A stretch of DNA of 64,000 bases from Flavobacterium sp. WC2421 (GCF_040822115.1 NZ_CP162004.1:1488001-1552000), one strand, 5' to 3'; positions 36,088-44,987 are shown, numbered from the stretch's first letter. Numbers and translations are program-made. The notes: a model not told the origin generated them from the letters alone.

Positions 36088-36216
36088 TTTAAAGGAATTT
36101 AGTAGCGTTATTTTTTTTGCAAAAATAAAAATAATTTGAGATTTTTTTATATTTAGATTAAAAATAATCGCTTGTTTTAAATAGTACTTTTTAATGGATT
36201 TGTTTATTTTTGCTAA

Positions 36217-36894
36217 ATGAAAAATATTATTGTAACAGGTACAAGTAGAGGAATAGGGTATGAGTTGGCTTTGTTATTTGCAAATGCAGGACATCAAGTA
36301 TTGGCTCTCTCTAGAAAAACCCCACGTATCCTTATAGAACATAAAAACATAAGCTGTCTATCAGTTGATTTATCAAATGAATCAGATTTAGATAGTGTAA
36401 AAGATTTTCTTTCTAGTTCATGGAAAAAAGTAGACGCTATTGTTCATAATGCGGGAAGTTTGTTATTGAAACCTTTTTCAGAAACAACTCAAGATGATTT
36501 TGAAGCTGTTTATAAAGTCAATGTTTTTGGGGTTGCAAATTTAACTCGTATTTGTTTGCCATATTTACAAAAAGGGAGTCATGTAGTAACAATAAGTTCT
36601 ATGGGTGGAATTCAAGGAAGCCTAAAGTTTGCTGGACTAGCGGCATATAGCTCTAGTAAAGGAGCGGTTATAACGCTTTCTGAATTACTTGCTGAGGAAT
36701 ATAAAGAAAGAGGAATTTCGTTTAATGTTTTGGCCTTGGGTTCAGTTCAAACAGAAATGTTGGCTGAAGCTTTTCCAGGATATCAAGCTCCGATATCTGC
36801 AAGTGAAATGGCGGACTATATTTTCAATTTTACATTGACTGGAAATAAATATTACAACGGGAAAGTACTAGAAGTTTCTTCTACAAACCCATAA
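36217..36894 (+). CDS. Short-chain dehydrogenase/reductase (SDR)
   Basis: 225 aa. The cofactor loop is VTGTSRGIGYELA, HNAGSLL carries the NAG motif, catalytic Ser is in TISSMGG, and Tyr/Lys are in AYSSSKGAV. It is shorter at the C-terminus than classical SDRs. A TATTTTTG box ends only 5 bp before the ATG and is too close to be a normal promoter. The gene is followed 13 bp later by the SprT-like gene, probably one transcript. Substrate unknown. Confidence 0.88.
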   Translation: MKNIIVTGTSRGIGYELALLFANAGHQVLALSRKTPRILIEHKNISCLSVDLSNESDLDSVKDFLSSSWKKVDAIVHNAGSLLLKPFSETTQDDFEAVYKVNVFGVANLTRICLPYLQKGSHVVTISSMGGIQGSLKFAGLAAYSSSKGAVITLSELLAEEYKERGISFNVLALGSVQTEMLAEAFPGYQAPISASEMADYIFNFTLTGNKYYNGKVLEVSSTNP

Positions 36895-36907
36895 ATTAAC
36901 AACTATT

Positions 36908-37507
36908 TTGAGCGAAACTCTAGCTAGATATATTCCTGAACATGCTGTAAAACCAGTTTTTGAATTGATTGTTGCGAATCAAGTACATCTTAAGATTGTA
37001 AATGAGCGACAAACTCGTCATGGTGATTATAGAAAAGGATTAAATGGTAAACATGAGATTACTGTTAATTCTAGCTTGAATAAATATAAGTTCCTAATTA
37101 CATTAATACATGAAATAGGACATTTGGTGGCCTTTGAAAAGTTTGGTCGAAATATAAAACCTCATGGTCAAGAATGGAAATATTCGTTTCAACAACTCAT
37201 GGTTCCTTTTATTCGTCCTGAGATTTTTCCAAGTCATTTATTACCGTTAATAGCTAGACATTTTAAAAATCCAACTGCTAGTAGTGATACAGATGCTAAT
37301 TTGTCTTTAGCATTAAAGCAATTTGATAAACAAAATGATAAAAATTATATTTTTGAAATTCCATATGGCAGTGTTTTTAGAATTCAAAATGGAAAGATTT
37401 TTAAGAAAATTGCAATAAGAACTAAAAGGTTTGAATGTTTAGAAATTAACTCTGGAAAATTGTATCTTTTTAATCCAAATGCTGAGGTAGAGTTATTACC
37501 TAGTTAA
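36908..37507 (+). CDS. SprT-like zinc metalloprotease domain protein
   Basis: 199 aa starting at TTG 36908 (TTG AGC GAA). There is no in-frame ATG before the core, so the alternative start is needed to keep the domain. HEIGH at residues 68-72 is the zinc/catalytic motif and the downstream KPHGQEWKYSF supplies a third His. SprT/Spartan-type domains cleave DNA-crosslinked proteins in eukaryotes; the bacterial role is unclear. The length fits bacterial SprT-like proteins. The C-terminal ~60 residues form a small beta-rich domain. Confidence 0.82.
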   Translation: MSETLARYIPEHAVKPVFELIVANQVHLKIVNERQTRHGDYRKGLNGKHEITVNSSLNKYKFLITLIHEIGHLVAFEKFGRNIKPHGQEWKYSFQQLMVPFIRPEIFPSHLLPLIARHFKNPTASSDTDANLSLALKQFDKQNDKNYIFEIPYGSVFRIQNGKIFKKIAIRTKRFECLEINSGKLYLFNPNAEVELLPS

Positions 37508-37511
37508 TAAT

Positions 37512-37556
37512 AAAAAACGGACTTTGGTTTTTAAATCAAAGTCCGTTTTTTATTAA
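37512..37556. terminator. Bidirectional rho-independent terminator
   Basis: Perfect 15-bp inverted repeat (37512-37526 and 37537-37551) centred on CGGACTTTG / CAAAGTCCG with A and T runs on both sides, between the convergent SprT-like and ABC ATPase genes. Confidence 0.9.
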
Positions 37557-37570
37557 AATGGTATTTTTAT

Positions 37571-38332
37571 TTATTCCTTCAAATACGCTTCTCTTACTTT
37601 TTTGAATAAATTAGAAGAGTAGACAAAATCAACTACTGCTTGATTATCTGTTCTAAAAATTTCTTCTTTTGTTCCTTCCCAAGCTTTTAATCCATTTTTA
37701 AGAAATAAGATGCGTTCTCCGATTTCCATCACTGAATTCATATCATGTGTATTTATAACGGTAGTGATATTGTATTCCTCCGTTATCTCTTTAATCAAAT
37801 TATCTATTAATATAGCAGTGTTTGGATCCAATCCAGAGTTTGGTTCATCACAAAACAAGTATTTAGGGTTGTTTACAATGGCACGGGCAATAGCCACACG
37901 CTTTTGCATTCCTCCAGATATTTCTGATGGGAGTTTCTTATGAGCGTCAGTAAGATTGACTCTTTTTAAAACAAAATCTACACGTTCTTGGATTTTAGTT
38001 CCGTTGTCTCTAGTAAACATTTTCAAAGGGAAACCCACATTTTCAGCAACAGTCATGGAATCAAATAAAGCACTGCCTTGGAAAACCATTCCAATTTCGG
38101 TTCTTAACTCTCTTTTTTCATCTGCTTCGAGTTCCGAATATATTCTACCATCAAAACAAATTTTCCCAGATTCCGGCTGATGGATACCAAGTAAACTTTT
38201 TAACAAAACCGTTTTTCCAGAACCACTTTGACCTATAATTAAATTGGTTTTACCAGTTTCAAAAACAGTTGATATTCCTTTAAGAATTTTGACACCACCA
38301 AATGATTTTTCTATGTTTTTTACTTCTATCAT
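37571..38332 (-). CDS. ABC transporter ATP-binding protein (MlaF-like)
   Basis: 253 aa from the ATG at 38332 (MIEVKNIEKSFGG). The frame stays open 20 codons further upstream into the permease gene, but the family start and the TAATG junction favour 38332. Walker A is GQSGSGKT, the signature is ISGGMQKRV, Walker B is YLFCDEPNSG, and the switch His is in NTHD. It powers a lipid or phospholipid exchange transporter with the MlaE-like permease encoded just upstream. Its ATG overlaps the permease stop codon by one base. Confidence 0.92.
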   Translation of the reverse strand: MIEVKNIEKSFGGVKILKGISTVFETGKTNLIIGQSGSGKTVLLKSLLGIHQPESGKICFDGRIYSELEADEKRELRTEIGMVFQGSALFDSMTVAENVGFPLKMFTRDNGTKIQERVDFVLKRVNLTDAHKKLPSEISGGMQKRVAIARAIVNNPKYLFCDEPNSGLDPNTAILIDNLIKEITEEYNITTVINTHDMNSVMEIGERILFLKNGLKAWEGTKEEIFRTDNQAVVDFVYSSNLFKKVREAYLKE

Positions 38333-39078
38333 TACGTTAAGAGTAATTGTGTTAAAATATAATTCATCAAAATAATGGTTACTGATGTCCAAACAAATGA
38401 TACTGTACTTGCCTTTCCTACTTCAAGTGCTCCACCTTTCATATAATAACCATGAAAAGAAGGAATAGTTGCCAATAGCAATGCAAAAATAAAGGTCTTT
38501 ATAAAAGCATAAGCAATATGAAAGGGTATGAATTCTCGTTGTATACCATCTATAAAATCAGCACTACTACCAAAACCACCATAAACACTAGCAATATAAC
38601 CACCAAGTATTCCTAGAAACATAGCAATCCCAATAAGGAACGGATATAATAATAAAGCCATTAACTTAGGGAAAACTAAATAGTTTAATGAGTTTACGCC
38701 CATCACTTCAAGTGCATCTATTTGTTCCGTTACTCTCATGGTCCCAATACTCGATGTGATAAATGATCCCATTTTTCCTGCCATTACCACAGAGATAAAC
38801 GTGGGTGCAAATTCTAAAATAATAGATTGACGAGTAGCGAACCCTATTAAGTACTTTGGTATTAAAGGGTTGGTCAAGTTTAATGCTGTTTGTATAGCAA
38901 CAACTCCACCAACAAAAAATGAAATAAAGGCAACAATACCAAGAGAACCAATGATTAAATCATCTATTTCCTTAAATATAAGTTTTTTCATTACAGACCA
39001 TTTGGTTTGTTTATTGAAAATCTCCCCTAACATTAAGAAATATTTCCCTACTTGTGATAAATATCGAATGAGCATCAT
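38332..39078 (-). CDS. MlaE-like ABC permease
   Basis: 248 aa with about five membrane segments. It has the MlaE/YrbE-type core QTALNLTNPLIPKYLIGFAT, followed by LEFAPTFISVVMAGKMGSFI and GTMRVTEQIDALEVMGVNSL. It belongs to the inner-membrane permease family of the Mla system, which maintains outer-membrane lipid asymmetry. The gene's stop codon overlaps the ATPase start by one base. No MlaD or periplasmic partner is encoded next to it in this window. Confidence 0.9.
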   Translation of the reverse strand: MMLIRYLSQVGKYFLMLGEIFNKQTKWSVMKKLIFKEIDDLIIGSLGIVAFISFFVGGVVAIQTALNLTNPLIPKYLIGFATRQSIILEFAPTFISVVMAGKMGSFITSSIGTMRVTEQIDALEVMGVNSLNYLVFPKLMALLLYPFLIGIAMFLGILGGYIASVYGGFGSSADFIDGIQREFIPFHIAYAFIKTFIFALLLATIPSFHGYYMKGGALEVGKASTVSFVWTSVTIILMNYILTQLLLT

Positions 39079-39102
39079 AGTTTTAAAATATAGTCAAAAA
39101 TA

Positions 39103-39137
39103 GTTATAAGTTATGAGTTATGTGTTATGAGTTCAGG
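39103..39137. repeat. Heptamer tandem repeat
   Basis: Four direct copies of GTTATRA-type heptamers (GTTATAA, GTTATGA, GTTATGT, GTTATGA) followed by a degenerate fifth (GTTCAGG). It lies in the 77-bp gap upstream of the MlaE-like gene and downstream of the GT2 gene. Confidence 0.75.
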
Positions 39138-39155
39138 TTTTTTAGAATAGAGCAA

Positions 39156-40007
39156 TTAACCAATTAATTTCTCTTTCATTTTCATTAAACGATACTTTCG
39201 AATAAATCGTGCTTGTTCTTTTGTAACCATTAAAGGAGTTTTTGCTGATTTTGCTTTCCAAAAACCGCTTAGATAGTCGATAAATAGGAGGGGCTTCTTT
39301 TTCATCATTGCCAGTTTTGCTGATGCAATTGCAGTAATGATAAAACCGTAGCCTAAAGTGTAAAACGCTTCCCCTTGTTTGTAACGAGCCGTTTTACTAT
39401 AATTAGCGCCAGTAGGTTTTAAATGTTTTACATGTAAAGTAGCATCAGTGACTACTTTCCAATTATAGAATTTACAAAGTAATTCATCAACCGTATCCCA
39501 ACCCATTTGTGCTTTTAGTCCACCTATTTGTTTGAATGTTTCTTTTCTGTATGCTTTTAACGCACCACGAATATGATCTTTATCTGTTAAATTTTCTAGA
39601 ATCCATTCTCCATTTTTCTCAATATAACAAAAGCCTCCAGCCATACCAATAGTGGAGTCTGATTGAAAATGCTTGACAATTGTTTCAAAATAATTATTTG
39701 GAAAAATTAGATCGGCATCCGCTTTCATCATAATATCATACTGATCATCTAGTGATTCTAAACCAGCGTTGAATGCTTGGATAACTTTGCTTCCTGGTAA
39801 ATGAATTGCGCTTGACTCTTTGTTGACTAATGTGATAAACGGATGTTCTTTGGCGAAAGCCAAAACAATCTCTGCCGTTTTATCAGTTGAGTTATCATTA
39901 ACAATCACTACTTTTTTTGGCAATAGTGTTTGAGAAATCAAGGATTCCAATGTTAAAGTAATAAGAGCCTCTTCGTTGTGTGCGGGAATAACTACGTAGT
40001 AATTCAT
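39156..40007 (-). CDS. Glycosyltransferase family 2
   Basis: 283 aa. The GT-A fold starts YVVIPAHNEEALITLTLESL; NDNSTDKT and MKADADLIFP (DxD-type metal motif) follow. The C-terminal region has basic and amphipathic segments and no strong membrane helix. It transfers a nucleotide-activated sugar; the acceptor is unknown. The gene's start overlaps the stop of the methyltransferase gene by one base (TAATG), so the two are translationally coupled. Confidence 0.9.
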   Translation of the reverse strand: MNYYVVIPAHNEEALITLTLESLISQTLLPKKVVIVNDNSTDKTAEIVLAFAKEHPFITLVNKESSAIHLPGSKVIQAFNAGLESLDDQYDIMMKADADLIFPNNYFETIVKHFQSDSTIGMAGGFCYIEKNGEWILENLTDKDHIRGALKAYRKETFKQIGGLKAQMGWDTVDELLCKFYNWKVVTDATLHVKHLKPTGANYSKTARYKQGEAFYTLGYGFIITAIASAKLAMMKKKPLLFIDYLSGFWKAKSAKTPLMVTKEQARFIRKYRLMKMKEKLIG

Positions 40008-40531
40008 TATTTTATCTTTTCGGCATAAACAATATAATACCTATTAGTGAAATAGCGCAATAAAGGGCGGATTCCAAGTTTCTTTACTGGATTAGTCCAT
40101 TTTTGTCTGTCGATGATTTTCCAGCCTGTTTTTTCTAATAACCAATCGAGTTGCCAATCTTCAAATTCGTGGTAATGTCTGTCCCACATATCCGTTTTAC
40201 TTTGGTATGCTGGAGAAAACCACAATCGCATTGGGATCGAAATAAAAAGTTTGTCTGATTTTATTTCACTTAAAATGGTAAACGGATTCAATAAATGTTC
40301 GAAGATTTCAAATGCAGTAACTACATCTTGTTTTTCTTTTGAAAATATAGATTGATCAAGATCTAAATCTTCACCAGTAGTGTTTCTTACAGTATAGCCA
40401 TCTTGTTTCATGATTTTTGAAAAAGGATTTTCAACGCCTAAATCTAGAATGCTTTCTGTAGTTGAAATGTGTTTGTTTAAAAATTCTAAAGTATGTTTGA
40501 ATCTTTTATTAGGAAACGTTTTTTCGTACAT
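40007..40531 (-). CDS. Class I SAM-dependent methyltransferase-like protein
   Basis: 174 aa. ESILDLGVENPFSK is the region of SAM-binding motif I, and DVVTAFEIFEHLLNPF is the typical post-motif of methyltransferases of the UbiG/type-11 kind. It is short for the family but complete to the C-terminal region GIRPLLRYFTNRYYIVY. It is coupled to the downstream GT2 gene by TAATG. The pair probably builds or modifies a surface glycan or lipid. Confidence 0.78.
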   Translation of the reverse strand: MYEKTFPNKRFKHTLEFLNKHISTTESILDLGVENPFSKIMKQDGYTVRNTTGEDLDLDQSIFSKEKQDVVTAFEIFEHLLNPFTILSEIKSDKLFISIPMRLWFSPAYQSKTDMWDRHYHEFEDWQLDWLLEKTGWKIIDRQKWTNPVKKLGIRPLLRYFTNRYYIVYAEKIK

Positions 40532-40630
40532 TTTTGTTATAGTTTATCCAAAGTGCAAATGTACAAAGATATATTTCTTCTATTGCAGATTTCAACTCAG
40601 TTTGTTTCATGTTGAATCATTTATAAATAG

Positions 40631-40664
40631 AAAGGCCACTATTATATGAGAATAGTGGCCTTTT
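40631..40664 (-). terminator. Rho-independent terminator
   Basis: Inverted repeat AAAGGCCACTATT / AATAGTGGCCTTT (40631-40643 and 40651-40663) with a 7-nt loop, 20 bp downstream of the KAS III-like gene. The T-rich side suits minus-strand transcripts. Confidence 0.8.
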
Positions 40665-40683
40665 ATAAATATGTTTCGAAATA

Positions 40684-41742
40684 TTAATATCTATAAATAA
40701 AGGCATTTACATTCATTCCAGCTCCAACAGAAGCAAAAAGAAGAATATCTCCTTTATTGATTTTTTGATCTTTTATTTCACCTCTAATTAATAAGTCAAA
40801 TAAAGTAGGCACAGTAGCTACACTACTATTTCCTAATTCATGAATACTCATAGGCATTATGTCTTGGGGTACTGGTCTGTCATGAAGTTTGTAAAAACGT
40901 TGTATGATCGCTTCGTCCATTTTTTCATTGGCTTGATGAATAAGAATTTTCTTTACATCATCAATTCCAAGACCACTTTTATCCAAACAGCTTTTCATTG
41001 CAGCTGGAACAGTAGTTAGGGCAAATTCATAAATCTTACGACCATGCATTTTTATGTATCGCGTGTCAGGATCTAGTTCCGTATTGTAGGATGGTCCAAA
41101 AAATAAATAATTAGCTTCGTCCATAGCATAAGTTCCACTTTCATAAGAAAGTAATCCAGTTTCATCGTCTGAAGCTTCTATTATCGAGGCACCAGCACCA
41201 TCCGAATAGATCATCGAATCTCTATCATGGTCGTCTACAACTCTAGATAATGTTTCAGACCCGATAACTAAACAACGTTTGGCCATGCCAGATTTAATAA
41301 AAGCATTAGCTTGTAATACGCCTTCAATCCATCCAGGACATCCAAAAAGAATATCGTAGGCGACACATTTAGGGTTTTTTATTTGTAATTTATTTTTCAC
41401 TCGTGTTGCTAAACTAGGTAACATATCCGATTGAGATGTGCCACTTTTTACATCACCAAAATTGTGTGCGAAAATAATATAATCAATCGTTTCTGGGTCT
41501 ATTCCTGCATTAGTTATCGCTTTTTGAGAAGCAAAGAAGGCAAGATCTGATGAGGTATACTGATCTTCGGCATATCGTCTATGCTCAATTCCTGTAATCC
41601 CTTTAAATTTATTAATTATAATTTCATTTGGTTTCCCAAATGGTGTTCCGTCTTCATTTAAAAAAATATGATTACCAAAATCGGTATTGCTTACTTTCTT
41701 TTCAGGAATATAACTTCCTATTCCAGTTATTTTTATTTTCAT
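40684..41742 (-). CDS. 3-oxoacyl-ACP synthase III (KAS III) family protein
   Basis: 352 aa thiolase-fold enzyme. The catalytic Cys is in FGCPGWIEG, His in IHQANEKMDE and Asn in HELGNSSVATVP, the full Cys-His-Asn triad. YSDGAGASIIEA and FASVGAGMNVNAF flank it. FabH members condense acetyl-CoA with malonyl-ACP to start fatty acid synthesis; close relatives initiate other lipids or secondary products. It is a single gene here with its own terminator, apart from any visible fab cluster, so a special role is possible. Confidence 0.9.
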   Translation of the reverse strand: MKIKITGIGSYIPEKKVSNTDFGNHIFLNEDGTPFGKPNEIIINKFKGITGIEHRRYAEDQYTSSDLAFFASQKAITNAGIDPETIDYIIFAHNFGDVKSGTSQSDMLPSLATRVKNKLQIKNPKCVAYDILFGCPGWIEGVLQANAFIKSGMAKRCLVIGSETLSRVVDDHDRDSMIYSDGAGASIIEASDDETGLLSYESGTYAMDEANYLFFGPSYNTELDPDTRYIKMHGRKIYEFALTTVPAAMKSCLDKSGLGIDDVKKILIHQANEKMDEAIIQRFYKLHDRPVPQDIMPMSIHELGNSSVATVPTLFDLLIRGEIKDQKINKGDILLFASVGAGMNVNAFIYRY

Positions 41743-42058
41743 GGTTTTATTTTTCCAAAAATTTAGGCTAATTTAAAGATAAAAAAATAATTACAGCTAT
41801 ATTATTTACTATGCACGCATATAATTATAGGATATTAATTATTTGGCTAATTTACTGATGATTTTTTAATAAATATCCGAAAACGATGTAGTTTTTACAA
41901 TGCTATTTGTGATTTTCCGATTAGAATTTTTTTTCAGGAGTTTTTTTCTAATTAAATGTTTCTAAAATAAGTAGTTGTAAAAGGAATAAAAAAAATGCCT
42001 CGAAATTTGACTGTCTCCAAAAAAGTTAGACATTATTTGGGAATAGGAAACATGAAAT

Positions 42059-42190
42059 ATGCTTTTATTTCGCAACAATGCAGCTACAAAAAAAATACAA
42101 AATGGATGTTTTTATTGCTATGAAGGAGCAGTTTTATGGCTAAATCTCTTTGGATGGATTGCAGTTGGATTGCTATTTTATTTTTTATAA
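42059..42190 (+). CDS. Possible small membrane peptide, uncertain
   Basis: 43-codon ORF, too short to be sure of. The start has MLLFRNNAATKK, then a CFYC motif, then a hydrophobic stretch (GAVLWLNLFGWIAVGLLFYF) that could be one membrane helix, and it ends right after it. No ribosome-binding site is obvious. It could also be decayed sequence following an IS end. Confidence 0.2.
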   Translation: MLLFRNNAATKKIQNGCFYCYEGAVLWLNLFGWIAVGLLFYFL

Positions 42191-42266
42191 TAGTAAAAGG
42201 AGTACTGTGTGTGAGTTTAGATTTTAAAAGATAAAAATGGTTGCCTTTCCATTTTTTGCATGTATC

Positions 42267-42287
42267 TGCAACATATGTTTTATACCG
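42267..42287 (+). promoter_or_regulatory. Shared leader motif, copy 1 (upstream of GH3)
   Basis: TGCAACATATGTTTTAT followed by ACCG. A near-identical sequence lies upstream of susC at 49755-49778, with C for A and three extra bases before ACCG. Candidate binding site of the hybrid two-component regulator encoded between the two sites. Confidence 0.45.
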
Positions 42288-42581
42288 TGCTTCAAATATT
42301 CTATTAATAAAATAGCTTTAAAACTATATTTACAACTAGTTATTTATTAATGTGTTGATAAAAAAATAGGGTGTCTTCTCCTTAATAATTTTAGTTCTTT
42401 TTCCTTTAGTATCTAAAATTGAATGTATAATATGGTAGTACATTATTAAAGAGATGGTCTTATTATGATAGCGCTAAACAAGTACTTCGTTGATTAGTCC
42501 TTTACCTACGTCGCATCAGGTGTTTTTTTTTGCATTTAATAAACAACATTAAAATCTTAAACTTATATAATTATAAAAATA

Positions 42582-44864
42582 ATGAGGAAACCAACTTACG
42601 TAGCGTTATTCTTTTCGCTTACTATTTCATTTTTTGGTCACGCACAATCTAAAAAATATTTAGATAAAAGTAAAACAATAGAAGAACGCATTTCTTTGTT
42701 AATAAAAGAAATGACGCTGGAGGAGAAAGTAGGACAAATGAATCAATATAATGGCTCATGGGATTTTACAGGACCAAAACCAGAGGTTGGCTCGGAAGAA
42801 GAAAAGTACAACCATTTAAAGAAAGGCTGGGTTGGTTCGATGCTTAGTGTACGTGGAGTGAAAGAAGTTCGCGCAGTACAGAAAATTGCCGTAGAAGAGT
42901 CGCGCCTAGGTATTCCGTTGATTTTTGGGTTTGACGTCATTCATGGATACAAAACAATTAGCCCAATTCCGCTTGCTGAAGCTGCTAGTTGGGACTTAGA
43001 AGCTATTAAAAAATCAGCTGCTGTCGCCGCAGACGAAGCTTCGGCATCTGGTTTAAATTGGACATTTGGTCCTAATGTCGATGTTTCAAATGAAGCCCGA
43101 TGGGGTAGAGTAATGGAAGGAGCAGGTGAAGACCCATATTTAGGAAGTAAGATCGCCGAAGCTAGAGTAAAAGGTTTTCAAGGTGAAAAATTAGATGCGC
43201 CTAATACCATTGCCGCCTGTGCTAAACATTTTGCAGGATACGGTTTTGTTGAAGCAGGTAAAGAGTATAATGGAGTAGATATGAGCAATTCTAAATTATA
43301 CAATACGGTTTTACCTCCTTTTGAAGCAGCAGTTAAAGCGGGTGTGCGTACTTTTATGAATTCATTTAATACCTTGAATGGAATTCCTGCAACAGGAAAT
43401 AGTTTTTTACAAAGAGATATATTAAAGGGAAATTGGAAGTTCAGTGGGTTTGTGGTTTCTGATTGGGCTTCAATAGGCGAAATGATTACTCATGGGTATG
43501 CTAAAGATGGTGCCGATGCATCAGCTAAGGCAGCTATTGCAGGATCAGATATGGATATGGAGTCACATCTGTATGTAAAAGAATTAGTAGGATTAGTAAA
43601 AAAGGGTACTGTAAAAGAAAGTGTAGTTGATGATGCAGTTCGCCGTATACTTCGAGTAAAATTTGAGTTGGGTCTGTTTGATGATCCCTATAAATATTGT
43701 GATGAATTCCGTGAAAAAGCAACAATAGGGAACAAAGCAAACAATGATGCGGTACTAGACATGGCCAAGAAATCGATTGTTTTATTAAAAAATGAAGGAA
43801 GTCTATTGCCATTAAAAAAATCTGGATTAAAAATTGCGATAATAGGAGCCTTGGCTAATGATAAAAATAGTCCGTTAGGAAGTTGGAGAATTGCTGCCGA
43901 TGATGATACTGCTGTTTCTGTTTTAGAGGGAATGCAACAGTACAAAAACAATAAATTAGTGTATGAAAAAGGAACCGATGTGTCGGTCGGAAAACAACTC
44001 TTTGTACAGGAAGTGCAAATAAATTCAACTGATTTCTCTGGATTTGAAGCGGCCAAAAAAGCAGCAATAGAGTCAGATGTAGTGGTTATGGTTCTTGGAG
44101 AAGTTGGTTTTCAAAGCGGGGAAGGTCGCAGTAGGACTGAGCTGGGTTTGCCAGGGAATCAGCAACAATTACTAGAAGAGATTTACAAAGTAAATAAGAA
44201 AGTAGTTTTGGTTTTAAATAATGGGCGTCCTTTAGCATTGCCTTGGGCTTCGGCTACTATTCCTGCTATTGTTGAGGCATGGCAGTTAGGTACACAAACT
44301 GGAAATGCGGTAGCTCAAGTGTTGTATGGGGATTATAATCCAAGTGGTAAATTGCCTATGTCGTTTCCTAGAAATGTAGGGCAATGTCCTATTTATTACA
44401 ATAGTTATTCAACGGGAAGACCTATAGATAAAGATAGTAATGTTTTTTGGTCACATTATATTGATGTCGAAAAAACACCTTTATATCCTTTTGGTTTTGG
44501 ATTAAGTTATACTAATTTTAAGTATGCCAATCTAAAAATTAGTAACACAACTCCTAAAAAAGGGGAGCAAGTAAAAGTTTCAGTTGAAGTGTCAAATATG
44601 GGACAATATGATGGTAAAGAGGTAGTGCAATTGTATGTAAATGATGCCGTGGCAAGTATAGCGCGACCAGTAAAAGAATTAAAAGGGTTTGAATTGATAG
44701 TGTTAAATAAGGGGGAAACAAAAACAATTGAGTTTAATTTGACCGATAAAGAATTAGGGTTTTATAATAATGCAGGAGAATTTTTAGTTGAAAGTGGTTT
44801 GTTTAATATCATGGTTGGTGGAAATTCGATTGAAGGATTGAGTTCGAGCTTTGAATTGAAGTAG
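42582..44864 (+). CDS. GH3 family beta-glucosidase/beta-xylosidase (BglX-like)
   Basis: 760 aa with a signal peptide (cleavage near GHAQS). The GH3 barrel carries nucleophile Asp in FVVSDWASIGEM and the KHFAGYGFVEAG loop. The second domain runs from KNEGSLLPL to YNPSGKLPMSFP, and a fibronectin-III-like C-terminus has VSNMGQYDGKEVVQLYV. It is a clear paralogue of the GH3 at 9664-11886. It is placed before the hybrid regulator on the same strand and after an 839-bp gap. Broad beta-glucosidase or beta-xylosidase activity is possible. A long hairpin follows its stop codon. Confidence 0.9.
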   Translation: MRKPTYVALFFSLTISFFGHAQSKKYLDKSKTIEERISLLIKEMTLEEKVGQMNQYNGSWDFTGPKPEVGSEEEKYNHLKKGWVGSMLSVRGVKEVRAVQKIAVEESRLGIPLIFGFDVIHGYKTISPIPLAEAASWDLEAIKKSAAVAADEASASGLNWTFGPNVDVSNEARWGRVMEGAGEDPYLGSKIAEARVKGFQGEKLDAPNTIAACAKHFAGYGFVEAGKEYNGVDMSNSKLYNTVLPPFEAAVKAGVRTFMNSFNTLNGIPATGNSFLQRDILKGNWKFSGFVVSDWASIGEMITHGYAKDGADASAKAAIAGSDMDMESHLYVKELVGLVKKGTVKESVVDDAVRRILRVKFELGLFDDPYKYCDEFREKATIGNKANNDAVLDMAKKSIVLLKNEGSLLPLKKSGLKIAIIGALANDKNSPLGSWRIAADDDTAVSVLEGMQQYKNNKLVYEKGTDVSVGKQLFVQEVQINSTDFSGFEAAKKAAIESDVVVMVLGEVGFQSGEGRSRTELGLPGNQQQLLEEIYKVNKKVVLVLNNGRPLALPWASATIPAIVEAWQLGTQTGNAVAQVLYGDYNPSGKLPMSFPRNVGQCPIYYNSYSTGRPIDKDSNVFWSHYIDVEKTPLYPFGFGLSYTNFKYANLKISNTTPKKGEQVKVSVEVSNMGQYDGKEVVQLYVNDAVASIARPVKELKGFELIVLNKGETKTIEFNLTDKELGFYNNAGEFLVESGLFNIMVGGNSIEGLSSSFELK

Positions 44865-44888
44865 TCTGTTCAAGGAATCGGCTCAAAG

Positions 44889-44987
44889 CCATTTCTATTT
44901 AAGGATTAGATTGTATTATGCAGTGTTTTTTGTGCCATCTGCTGTTGTAATACACTAAGATATCCTTGGATGGAAATGGTTTTTTTG
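44889..44987 (+). terminator. Long GU-compatible hairpin, probable terminator or structured RNA
   Basis: The arms 44889-44906 and 44962-44979 can pair over 18 bp with three G-U pairs and no mismatch as RNA. An inner stem follows (TGTATTA at 44912-44918 with TAATACA at 44948-44954, then GCAG with CTGC). A T7 run comes directly after the outer stem. It lies 25 bp past the GH3 stop codon and so may end that transcript before the regulator gene. Confidence 0.6.

Larger units (their letters stand above)
41743..42581. other. Long intergenic region upstream of the second GH3 gene
   Basis: 839 bp without a confident gene. It holds a stretch at 42008-42032 (TGACTGTCTCCAAAAAAGTT then AGACA) resembling an IS3-type element end, a possible 43-codon ORF (42059-42190), and at 42267-42287 a sequence shared with the susC leader. 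The last 100 bp before the GH3 start are AT-rich with no clear TTTG-N19-TAnnTTTG promoter. Confidence 0.5.

Noticed and set aside
36205..36212. TATTTTTG box just before the SDR start
   Set aside because: It ends 5 bp before the ATG and has no TTTG box at 36182-36185, so a promoter there would give almost no leader.
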